From the NCBI GenBank assembly GCA_902168245.1, contig CABHPA010000027.1, positions 1-42,439 on the forward strand: DNA of 42,439 bases, read 5' to 3'. The notes below the pieces were generated by a model. That model was not told the origin of the DNA. It ran no database searches and saw only the letters and a program-made list of their open reading frames with translations. Of this stretch, positions 1-7,254 are shown in pieces (position 1 is the stretch's first letter; the number at the start of each line of letters is the position of its first letter). Source of the stretch: Candidatus Melainabacteria bacterium. GTDB lineage: Bacteria; Cyanobacteriota; Vampirovibrionia; Vampirovibrionales; Vampirovibrionaceae. The position numbers and the translations under genes are program-made.

Positions 1-99
1 ATCCGACGGGGGTTGAACATCGTCATCCGCACGGCGCACAGACCAATTTGCCAGCTCCTGCATCGTCGAGAGCGACAACCGGAGGCGAAGCCCGACAAT

Positions 100-123
100 G
101 ACAATGACGCCTGCGTCATTGTC
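100..123 (-). terminator. Hairpin downstream of the DUF421 gene, possible terminator
   Basis: A 10-bp perfect inverted repeat (GACAATGACG / CGTCATTGTC) with a 4-nt loop lies about 35 bases beyond the stop of the DUF421 gene on the minus strand. It has no clear T-run on either side, so a factor-independent terminator is only one reading. The rest of bases 1-157 shows no gene I can support. Confidence 0.3.
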
Positions 124-157
124 CGGAGCGACATTTCCAACGACATTCCCGGCTGCG

Positions 158-616
158 TTACTTTTTCATGATACTGATTGTGCCGTCCGATTCGAGAATT
201 GCGCATTTCATTTCCGCCAGCTCGCAGTCGGATTCACGCAACGCTTGCTCCACGTCGGCCACGCCGACGCGCAACTTCTTCAACGTATCTTCAAATATCC
301 TGCCGTCGCGTCCGACGAGCGTCGGCGTACCGTCCACCAGATCGGCGGCCTTTCTGCTGTGTGCGGTCATCCACGCAACACCCAGGTTCAGCGAGACCAG
401 CGTGACCGCCACCAGCAGTCCGCCGACCAGCGATTCGTCCCCGCCGGTCAGTGAATTACTGACGCCTTCGCTCAGCAACATGACGACCAGCAAATCGAAT
501 GGCGTGAATTGTCCGACCGTCCGCTTGCCGGATAACCGCACGATGACCAGCAGCACCAGATAGACAATGGCGCCACGCACGATAAATTCCCACCACGGCA
601 TGTCGAGATCCAGCAT
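158..616 (-). CDS. DUF421 (YetF/YcaP-type) membrane protein
   Basis: About 152 aa. The N-terminal half is hydrophobic with two or three likely membrane segments, and contains the family motif RLSGKRTVGQFTPFDL followed by a glycine/serine-rich loop. The C-terminal part is a small soluble domain ending in the pattern ALRE...CAILESDGTISIM, typical of DUF421 proteins of the inner membrane; the function of the family is not established. The ATG at 616 is preferred because GGAGG sits 5-6 bases upstream; a GTG four codons earlier is possible. It is the last gene on this strand before the window edge and lies 54 bp downstream of the SDR gene, so the two may be cotranscribed. Confidence 0.8.
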   Translation of the reverse strand: MLDLDMPWWEFIVRGAIVYLVLLVIVRLSGKRTVGQFTPFDLLVVMLLSEGVSNSLTGGDESLVGGLLVAVTLVSLNLGVAWMTAHSRKAADLVDGTPTLVGRDGRIFEDTLKKLRVGVADVEQALRESDCELAEMKCAILESDGTISIMKK

Positions 617-670
617 GATGCCCTCCACATTTTATCGAGTTGTTCTTTCGTCGATTTGCTCACTCTTCTG

Positions 671-1567
671 TTATTTCACATGCCCGCCGGTGCCGTGCAC
701 GCGCCCGCTCGCGCTCGGACGGTACAAGGCGCCGTCCGGATTTCGGGGTGGCTCGTCATATTGCTGACGGCTCGCCTGTCTGGCTGACATTTTTTCGGCT
801 AGCGTCGGCATCAGTTTTTCCATCGCCGTGTTCAGTTTCGACATCATGCCGACCTTGATGTCGTGGGTCGGGTTCGTCGCTGCATCCAGAATGGCATTGG
901 CCACCTTGAAAGGATCGATTTGCGGTGTCGGCAGCTTGGGCTCATGCTGCATGTAGTTCTTTGCGTTTTGCGGAAACGGTGTGTTGACGGCGGTCGGCTG
1001 AATCAACGTGATCGATATCGGCGACTTGTCGACTTCCTCTATTTCCACACGCAATGCGTCGGTAAAGCCTTTCACTGCATGCTTGGATGCCGAGTACATG
1101 CCTTGCAACGGCACCACGGCATCCGATACCTCGCTGCCCAGATTGATCAGTGCACCGCCGCTTTTGATCAGGTGCGGCAAGGCAACCAGCGAACCGTTGA
1201 CGACACCCCAGAAATTGATATCGAACAGACGACGGTGGTCTTCATCGCTGACTTCATGCAGCCGACCGTATATGGACAGGCCCGCATCGTTGACCCAGGT
1301 GTCGATACGGCCGTAACGATCAATCGCCGTGCGTGCAATATTTTCCACCTGCGAACGGTCGCTGACATCGGCAATCACACAGATGGCGTCACCACCATCG
1401 GCATTGATGTCGGCGACGACCTGATTCAAGACGTCCTCGCTGCGCGCCGCAAGAACAACGCGTGCGCCTTGTGCGGCAGCGGCTTTTGCCGTGGCCAGCC
1501 CGATTCCGCTGGATGCGCCGGTAATGACCATGACTTGCTGATCGATGGGTTTAAGTGAGTGGGACAT
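671..1567 (-). CDS. SDR family NAD(P)-dependent oxidoreductase
   Basis: A 298-aa classical short-chain dehydrogenase/reductase, cytosolic. The cofactor motif TGASSGIG is at residues 16-23, the NDAG structural motif (variant of NNAG) at 93-96, and the catalytic Tyr158-Ser-Ala-Ser-Lys162 matches YxxxK, with a serine near 145-148. The C-terminal tail of about 50 residues is longer than in minimal SDRs and is rich in Arg, Pro and Gly; it has no domain I recognise. The substrate cannot be inferred. The start is supported by GAGGAG about 7 bases upstream. It resembles the SDR proteins often seen near stress genes, which fits the KGG protein gene next upstream, but a terminator lies between the two. 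Confidence 0.9.
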   Translation of the reverse strand: MSHSLKPIDQQVMVITGASSGIGLATAKAAAAQGARVVLAARSEDVLNQVVADINADGGDAICVIADVSDRSQVENIARTAIDRYGRIDTWVNDAGLSIYGRLHEVSDEDHRRLFDINFWGVVNGSLVALPHLIKSGGALINLGSEVSDAVVPLQGMYSASKHAVKGFTDALRVEIEEVDKSPISITLIQPTAVNTPFPQNAKNYMQHEPKLPTPQIDPFKVANAILDAATNPTHDIKVGMMSKLNTAMEKLMPTLAEKMSARQASRQQYDEPPRNPDGALYRPSASGRVHGTGGHVK

Positions 1568-1759
1568 AAGTTGCTCCTCGAAATGTCTGGTTTAAAGGCT
1601 GACGGGCACTGCGACATTCTCGACATCGCGTTATGCATAGACAGGGATTTGTCGCAGACATTCCTCTTCTCGAATCCGGTATTCATCCGGCGGGCGCTAG
1701 TTTAATTTCTTTGCAGCCTTGATTTCCTCTCGCTGCGATTCCTATTCTGCGAACGAGAA

Positions 1760-1781
1760 AAGCGGACCATATGGTCCGCTT
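1760..1781 (-). terminator. Rho-independent terminator of the KGG stress gene
   Basis: A perfect 22-bp palindrome (AAGCGGACCATATGGTCCGC plus TT) followed on the minus strand by TTTCTCG. It lies 44-65 bases past the stop of the KGG protein gene and upstream of the SDR start, so it should separate these two units. Confidence 0.75.
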
Positions 1782-1824
1782 CGTCTACGTAATGGCACAA
1801 CAGATAAGGCTGCCATCCGTTGCG

Positions 1825-2025
1825 TTACTTGTCGTTCTTGTGGCTCTGCTTTCCTGCGGCCGAATGCTGCTCGGAAGAACCGCCACGTGTGCCGGATGAA
1901 CCCTTGTTGCTGGCACTCGGTTGCGTTTTCGATGAATTACTTCCGCTGTTTTTCTGACTTTGCTGACCTGCCTGTGAATGCTGCTGGGAGCTGCCTCCAC
2001 GCGTATTGCTCGACTGGTTTGCCAT
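1825..2025 (-). CDS. KGG-type (GsiB/YciG-like) stress-induced hydrophilic protein
   Basis: A 66-aa protein composed almost wholly of Ser, Gln, Gly, Asn, Lys and His, without hydrophobic residues, so probably disordered. It contains two copies of a motif, TRGGSSQQHSQAGQQSQKN and TRGGSSEQHSAAGKQSHKN, separated by a Ser/Asn/Lys linker. This resembles the 'stress-induced bacterial acidophilic repeat' (KGG) motif of YciG/GsiB proteins, which accumulate in stationary phase or dehydration; the exact role is unknown. AAGGAGA about 7 bases before the ATG supports the start. It is a single-gene unit with its own terminator. Confidence 0.75.
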   Translation of the reverse strand: MANQSSNTRGGSSQQHSQAGQQSQKNSGSNSSKTQPSASNKGSSGTRGGSSEQHSAAGKQSHKNDK

Positions 2026-2313
2026 GATGCTCTCCTTAGGTTTGTATGAATGGATTGCACGGCAGATTCACATCGTGAGATGCGCGATGCAAATCGACCG
2101 AAGTTTCATATTGCCTCGCACGGATGCGTCACGATATCGGTCCATTCTGAATTTTAAGTAGGAATTCCTTTAATTGCCCCAGTGATGCATACAGGAATCA
2201 ACATCCTGAACACGGGATTACGGTTTTATGTGCGTCGTCCCACAGACGCAGCCCTGCCACAGCCCGTATCGTGACGTTCATCTTCCATACACGCGAGAAC
2301 GACTTTCACAGCC

Positions 2314-2946
2314 ATGCAGATACTGATCGTCGAACATTTCCCCGTCGTGCGGGCAGGCATACGCCAGTGGCTTTCGGCAACCCCCGATCTCGTGATTGCC
2401 GGCGAAACGGCATCCGCGCGCGAAGGCGTCAACATGGCAGCGAGTCTGCAACTCGACATCGTGCTGCTGGATATCGCGACACCTCACAAGAACGGCTATG
2501 AGGCATTGCTCGCCTTCAAGGAAACCAGACAGACCTTGCCGGTACTCATCATCAATGGTCATCCCGAACAATTCCATGCTCTGCAATTGATGAACAGCGG
2601 CGCCAGTGGCTGCTTTCCGGCAAACGGTGAAAGCGACGAGTTGATTCGCGCCATTCGTGCAGTCGGGAGCGGCAAGCACTATCCGGAAGAGATCGCACCA
2701 CGGCGACAAGTCGAGCTGGATGGCGAACCGCGTGCGCTGCACGAAAAACTGAGTCCGCGCGAATATGAAATTTTTCACAGCATTTGCCGTGGCGAACGAT
2801 TGACGGAAACGGCCGACCGTTTGTCGCTCAGTCTTTCCACTGTCAACCGCTATCGCAAACAAGTGCTGGTCAAAATCGGCGTGGAAGATATTCCAGGCCT
2901 CATCCGATACGCCGTCCATCAGGGCATCGACGGCTTTCAGTATTGA
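2314..2946 (+). CDS. LuxR/NarL-family response regulator with degenerate receiver
   Basis: 210 aa. The N-terminal receiver domain (about 1-120) keeps the phosphoacceptor in VLLDIATP (Asp53), but the usual acidic pair near the N-terminus is Glu7-His8 and the conserved lysine after the GASG segment is Asn104 (FPANGES). The C-terminal LuxR-type helix-turn-helix (about 147-205) begins LSPREYEIF and has LSLSTVNRYRKQVLVKIGV as recognition region. No histidine kinase is encoded nearby, so it is an orphan. The lost lysine and acidic pair suggest phosphorylation-independent or altered signalling. It is transcribed divergently from the KGG gene with a 288-bp intergenic region in which I could not define a promoter. 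Confidence 0.88.
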   Translation: MQILIVEHFPVVRAGIRQWLSATPDLVIAGETASAREGVNMAASLQLDIVLLDIATPHKNGYEALLAFKETRQTLPVLIINGHPEQFHALQLMNSGASGCFPANGESDELIRAIRAVGSGKHYPEEIAPRRQVELDGEPRALHEKLSPREYEIFHSICRGERLTETADRLSLSLSTVNRYRKQVLVKIGVEDIPGLIRYAVHQGIDGFQY

Positions 2947-3042
2947 ACGTTTTCCGTTCGCGGCACTCTTTCTTTCATCCAGGGAATATTTCCCTCGTCT
3001 AAACTTAGCGATGGCAGAATTGTCTGTGACAGGACAACTCTC

Positions 3043-4080
3043 GTGAATCGTATGCCTTCCGGAAAATCCATGCACTCCTCCTATCTCTGCGGCCTCGATA
3101 TCGGCGGCACGAAAATGGCGGCAACCGTCGCCGATCGCAACGGCCCTCTGGCCCGCGTCACCGAACCAACCGCCAAATCCGGCACCAATCGCGCGCCCGG
3201 CGAACAAGCCGTTGCGTTGCTGAAGAAAGCCTGCAACGACGCCGGCGTGAATTTCGACGAAGTGGAGTCGGTCGGCGTCAGCTCATGCGGGCCATTCGTC
3301 AAGCATCAGGATCTGATTCAGATGGTCGCACCGAATATCTGCGGCGGTATCGGCAAGCAAGGAGACTTACCCAATACATGGACCTCGGTCCCGCTGGAAG
3401 AAGTGCTGCGCGAACATTTCCGCACAGTCACCATTGAAAATGATTGCGTTGCTGCTCTTGCAGCAGAACGCGCCTTTGGCAACCTGCAGGATATCGCCAG
3501 CTGCGCCTACGTCACCTGGAGTACCGGTATCGGCTTCGGCCTGTGTGTGGACGGACGCCTGCTGCGCGGCAAGAACGGCAACGCCGGACATGCCGGTCAC
3601 ATGCTGATGACCGATCAATCGACGGCACAGTGCGGCTGCGGCAATTTAGGCGATGTCGAAGCACTCGTTTCCGGCCGCAATCTGGAAATGCGCTATCGCC
3701 GTTCGCCTGAAGAATTGTTCAATGCTGCCAGAGACGGCGACGCGGAAGCGCACACCATCGTGGTCGAAGCAACACGCTGGTTCGGCCGTGCCTTGTTCAA
3801 TGTGACGACGACGCTCGATATCAGCAAGTTCGTCATTGGCGGCAGCATCTGGCAGCATCACGGCGACTGGCTGGAGCCACTCGTTATCCACGAACTGTCT
3901 TCACACATGCCCGCACTGACCGCAGGCGTCACGCTTTCTTCGCCCGGCCTGAATGCATTCGTCGCCGATATCGGCGCGCTTTATCTCGCCATGCCGGAAG
4001 ACTGGCCCATCGGCTGGCGCGAGAGCAAACCATGGAAACACATGCCGCCGGAAAAACCTGAGTGTCCGGGCGGCAAGTGA
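3043..4080 (+). CDS. ROK family sugar kinase (glucokinase-like)
   Basis: 345 aa. The ATP-binding motif DIGGTK is at 19-24, the ENDCVAAL segment (132-139) holds the catalytic Asp134, and NAGHAGHM (180-187) followed by CGCGNLGD (197-204) is the ROK zinc/signature region. The usual third cysteine of CxCGxxGCxE is Asp204, so zinc binding may be altered. ROK kinases phosphorylate glucose, mannose, fructose or N-acetyl sugars in the cytosol; the substrate cannot be read from sequence. The GTG at 3043 has AGGA 8 bases upstream; ATGs at 3052 and 3070 are alternatives. No helix-turn-helix is present, so this is a kinase and not a ROK repressor. Sugar transport genes are absent from the neighbourhood. 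Confidence 0.85.
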   Translation: MNRMPSGKSMHSSYLCGLDIGGTKMAATVADRNGPLARVTEPTAKSGTNRAPGEQAVALLKKACNDAGVNFDEVESVGVSSCGPFVKHQDLIQMVAPNICGGIGKQGDLPNTWTSVPLEEVLREHFRTVTIENDCVAALAAERAFGNLQDIASCAYVTWSTGIGFGLCVDGRLLRGKNGNAGHAGHMLMTDQSTAQCGCGNLGDVEALVSGRNLEMRYRRSPEELFNAARDGDAEAHTIVVEATRWFGRALFNVTTTLDISKFVIGGSIWQHHGDWLEPLVIHELSSHMPALTAGVTLSSPGLNAFVADIGALYLAMPEDWPIGWRESKPWKHMPPEKPECPGGK

Positions 4081-4241
4081 GTTGCATCCGTCGTCGCAAC
4101 GTGTAAAACTGATTTCAGTCGACGTTTCTCTCCGGTGGGCAAACCCGACCGTCCGCATCATTCTGATCTGTATAAAGTCGTTACTGCTGTTGAAACAGAA
4201 TTCTCGTCTTCATGCTTCATTAACCATAAAGGGAGATTGAC

Positions 4242-4856
4242 ATGAGCAAGGCAAGCGGCGAAAAGGCTTCACTACTGGCCAGCCATCTGATTGAAGAGCA
4301 ATTGCGCGTACTGCCAATGTCCGCGGCAATGATCCTGCAACCGATGCACAGCGATTTCGAAAGAAACGCGCAGGAAAATCTACTGCTTCGCAGAAAGCGA
4401 ACCACACTCAAGACAGGTTCGGGCGGCAACATCGTCATGGATTACGCGGAAGCAGGAACCGAACTCGATTTTCAGAGTTCGATCCGTGCGCTGCAGGACA
4501 ATCCTGAACAGAAACTGACTTACCTGCGTGTCGTGGTCAGCAATGCGTTACTGGCAGTCGGCCTGTTCCTCAGGGAACATCAGATGGCATCGATGCGCCT
4601 GCCGGAAATCCAGTTTCTCGGCCATGTCGTCGATGCGATCATGAACGCCAATATCTTCGACATTCGTGAAGACTATATTCCCATCGCCACCTTTGATGAT
4701 CTCGTCATCGACAAGAGCCTGAACGGCTCACCGCTGTTCGGTGACGGCAAGACACAGGGCTTCATGGAATTCGGCGATGCCGTCGCGTTGCTGCAATGGC
4801 TTGCACAATATCTGCGTGGCGAAAGGAATTTCGTCAGTGGCGGTGATGCCGGCTAG
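4242..4856 (+). CDS. Hypothetical protein, 204 aa
   Basis: I do not recognise this protein. It is a soluble, mainly helical-looking sequence with no signal peptide, membrane segment or cysteine. Its features are an N-terminal basic segment (LLLRRKRTTLKTGSGG, about 47-62), a central hydrophobic helix (YLRVVVSNALLAVGLFL), and a C-terminal part with FDDLVIDKSLNGSPLFGDG and an aromatic helix LLQWLAQYL. GGGAGA 7 bases before the ATG supports the start, and a strong terminator closes it, so it is expressed as a single gene. The preceding ROK kinase gene is on the same strand 161 bp upstream, but nothing else links them. Confidence 0.75.
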   Translation: MSKASGEKASLLASHLIEEQLRVLPMSAAMILQPMHSDFERNAQENLLLRRKRTTLKTGSGGNIVMDYAEAGTELDFQSSIRALQDNPEQKLTYLRVVVSNALLAVGLFLREHQMASMRLPEIQFLGHVVDAIMNANIFDIREDYIPIATFDDLVIDKSLNGSPLFGDGKTQGFMEFGDAVALLQWLAQYLRGERNFVSGGDAG

Positions 4857-4874
4857 ATCAGCCGGACTGAAAAC

Positions 4875-4906
4875 AAAAAAGGTTACGAAATTTCGTAACC
4901 TTTTTT
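4875..4906. terminator. Bidirectional rho-independent terminator
   Basis: A 32-bp perfect palindrome: A-tract, GGTTACGAAA, TTTCGTAACC, T-tract. It sits between the convergent 204-aa gene and the lipoyl-domain gene and should work in both directions. Confidence 0.93.
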
Positions 4907-4948
4907 ATTGACCTGTCTGCGCTGTACTGCCGGACGCTATGCGGAAAT

Positions 4949-5194
4949 TTACTTCAGATCGGTATCGATCTGGCCGATGACGTCACCGACCGCGACTTCG
5001 CTTCCCTCATCCTTCAATATCTTCACCAGCGTTCCTGTTGCAGGCGCGGTCACCTCGACGACGACTTTCGTGGTTTCCAGATCGGTCAGATTTTCACCCT
5101 CCGCGACTTTGGTGCCGACCTTCTTGCTCCAGTCCAGCATGATTGCCTCAGTAGCGCCTTCCGACAATTCCGGAACCTTGATATCGACCAGCAT
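4949..5194 (-). CDS. Free-standing lipoyl/biotinyl carrier domain
   Basis: An 81-aa single lipoyl domain: VDIKVPELSEGATEAIML at the N-terminus, then LETTKVVVEV with the modifiable Lys43, then TAPATGTLVKILKDEGSEVAVGDVIGQID. It closely resembles the lipoyl domain of 2-oxoglutarate dehydrogenase E2, but lacks the peripheral-subunit-binding and acyltransferase domains, which would need hundreds more residues. The start at 5194 is supported by GAGGAG; the open frame extends 14 codons further upstream without a ribosome site. It may act as a swappable carrier for a dehydrogenase or acyl transfer enzyme encoded elsewhere. The residue context ETTK favours lipoylation over the biotinyl MKM motif. Confidence 0.85.
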   Translation of the reverse strand: MLVDIKVPELSEGATEAIMLDWSKKVGTKVAEGENLTDLETTKVVVEVTAPATGTLVKILKDEGSEVAVGDVIGQIDTDLK

Positions 5195-5318
5195 GAGTTT
5201 CTCCTCGATGTAATGTTTGACGAAATCCGACCGCATGAAACAGGGAAATCATACCTGTTTCGAAATCAATACTGATGACCAATCGATGAATTTGTTTCAC
5301 CTGATTGCATGCGCGAAC

Positions 5319-6068
5319 TCAGCCTGCAACTGCAACGACACCGGGAGGAAATCCCTGAAAATCCGCAAGCTCTCCATTCCGATCAACCCAGCAATAATGC
5401 AAGGGAGCGGTCTGCCCCCTGCGAAGCGGATTGCGTGTGCAATATCGCGCGTAGGCAGGATCGACAAAGCGATAGGGAAGATGCTCGTCTCTTCCTGCCG
5501 TGATGCCCAATCGGGTTGTCTGGATCAGAATTTCCGGCGATTCGCCTACATCGTCGACGAACAATTCGTCAGGATCGAATGAATGCGCGTCCCAGTCGGG
5601 CACACGTAACGCAAGCGATCGGCACAGCAACGTCTGCCCTGCGCAGAGGCGATGTATCGGCCGCACCGCGCCGGCGGCACCAAGATTTTGCGCCTGCATT
5701 TCTTCCAATGCTGCGGGACCGGCAATCGCGTCGATCCAGGGATAGCCCGATTTAAGCAGCACCGCATTACCCGGTCCGGCCGCACTGATATTGAAGGAGT
5801 CGCCACCGCGAGAGTAGTACATGTAAATCGTGCCGCCATCCATGAACAAGGCACGCCGTTTATGCGTGTAGCCGAGAGACGCATGACTTCCGCGGTCGTC
5901 CAGACGGTAGGCTTCCGTTTCAATGATGCGGGCGGACAGCCACTGATTCTTCCAGCGCCGGCGCAATACCTTGCCGATCAATGCACGCGCAAGCGCGGGA
6001 CTGTCCCGGTTAAAGAAATCCTTGTCGAGCATGTGGAACGGCCCGATATCAGACACTGCGTTATGCAT
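5319..6068 (-). CDS. DNA-3-methyladenine glycosylase (AAG/MPG family)
   Basis: 249 aa. It matches the AAG family of monofunctional base-excision glycosylases that remove N3-methyladenine and other alkylated purines. ALARALIGKVL and ARIIETEAYRLDDRGSHAS form the N-terminal active-site region (the Glu of ETEAY activates water), followed by THKRRALFMDGGTIYMYYSRGGDSFNI and the AVLLKSGYP segment. No signal peptide. The start at 6068 has a weak ribosome site; ATG at 6032 is an alternative. It lies 147 bp downstream of the methyltransferase gene on the same strand, at the end of a run that also holds a UvrA2-like gene, so two DNA-damage proteins flank two metabolic enzymes. Confidence 0.9.
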   Translation of the reverse strand: MHNAVSDIGPFHMLDKDFFNRDSPALARALIGKVLRRRWKNQWLSARIIETEAYRLDDRGSHASLGYTHKRRALFMDGGTIYMYYSRGGDSFNISAAGPGNAVLLKSGYPWIDAIAGPAALEEMQAQNLGAAGAVRPIHRLCAGQTLLCRSLALRVPDWDAHSFDPDELFVDDVGESPEILIQTTRLGITAGRDEHLPYRFVDPAYARYCTRNPLRRGQTAPLHYCWVDRNGELADFQGFPPGVVAVAG

Positions 6069-6215
6069 GTTGTGATTGTCCCCATCGCCGCAGCAGAAGA
6101 ATTTTCTTTTTCATTCAACCTGTTCAATTTCAAACGGATTGTCACAAAATTACTTTATGTTGGCTATAGGAGTGTCTGACTTTATGTCATCGTATTGATG
6201 TTGATCCCTGCAGGT

Positions 6216-7232
6216 TCAAGATTGAATTACTTTCGTAACCTTCAGCCAAACAGCCGCAATGCGTTCACAGTCCTTATAGGAGTCTTCTGCAAGTTCCTCC
6301 CCAAATATGTCCGGGTCCAATTCCTCATATCGCCATACGCAATCCGGGCGATGAGTCAGTGTTCTTTCCACTTCCTGCAACAGAAAATCCCGTCCACCAA
6401 TCACCGGCGCACCGGTGTACATCAACAAAGTACCGTTCGGGGCCAGACGCTCAAGTGCCGCATCCAGAATCTTTAACGACAGATCGGCGCCGAGCGTGCC
6501 TCCACCATTTCTATACGTGCGTTGCCCGGGATCAACCAGATATGGAGGATTCGATACGATCAGATCAAATTTTCCCGACACGCCGACAAGCAAATTGCTT
6601 TGGCATGTGACGACGTTGGACATTTCAGCGAGTTCTGCATTCACGGCAGTGATCTGCAACGCAGCATCGTTGATATCGACGGCAAAGACCTCTGCTTGTC
6701 GATACAGTCCCGCGATCGTCAAGGCACCAGGACCGGCTCCACAACCGATATCCACGGCGCGCTGTACTGCAAGACTCGCGGTCAGATCCGATTTCAAGGC
6801 GCGAATGAAACGATACGTATCCGGCCCGAAGAAGACGGAATCTGCTTCCGTAGTCGGGTAGGCAGAATGAAAATACAAATTTCCATCCATTGTAGAGGCG
6901 CGTAATGCACTGCGATATCCATCTTTAAACGACAGCAGAATGCCCGCTTCCTGCATGAGATCAAATATCTCGGAGAAATTCGGCGAATCGATATCCGGTA
7001 CTTTGAACGGCCGACTCCATCCGAATATATCGGCGATGGACAACGACCATTCATTGCCATCGCGCGCATTGACCAACTGATGCGTAGCCGGGGTCACCGT
7101 AGTAAAACGATAACCGGCTTGCAGCAATTGCTGCCCCAATGTGATCAACGCATTTTTTTTGTATGTTTCACCGTAAACTGGCGATACGGCGCCTGTGGAG
7201 GCAAGGATTTTTTCAGCTTTCATATCGGCCAT
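6216..7232 (-). CDS. Class I SAM methyltransferase with NPPY motif
   Basis: About 338 aa. A Rossmann-type AdoMet domain occupies the C-terminal half: motif I AVDIGCGAGPGA (about 159-170), acidic loop VFAVDIND, and motif IV LIVSNPPYLV (about 224-233). NPPY is typical of enzymes that methylate a planar amino or amide nitrogen (HemK/PrmC, N6-adenine MTases). The N-terminal 150 residues form a separate domain with no match I recognise, perhaps for substrate. The ATG at 7232 is chosen because AAGGA lies 8 bases upstream; the frame opens earlier only through a TTG. It starts 22 bp after the diiron oxidase stop, so the two are almost certainly cotranscribed and may act on the same substrate. Confidence 0.85.
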   Translation of the reverse strand: MADMKAEKILASTGAVSPVYGETYKKNALITLGQQLLQAGYRFTTVTPATHQLVNARDGNEWSLSIADIFGWSRPFKVPDIDSPNFSEIFDLMQEAGILLSFKDGYRSALRASTMDGNLYFHSAYPTTEADSVFFGPDTYRFIRALKSDLTASLAVQRAVDIGCGAGPGALTIAGLYRQAEVFAVDINDAALQITAVNAELAEMSNVVTCQSNLLVGVSGKFDLIVSNPPYLVDPGQRTYRNGGGTLGADLSLKILDAALERLAPNGTLLMYTGAPVIGGRDFLLQEVERTLTHRPDCVWRYEELDPDIFGEELAEDSYKDCERIAAVWLKVTKVIQS

Positions 7233-7254
7233 CTGACGCGTCCTTGTCTGAACA

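Noticed and set aside
2278..3207. 309-codon minus-strand open frame over the response regulator and ROK gene
   Set aside because: Covers two convincing plus-strand genes; no family similarity.
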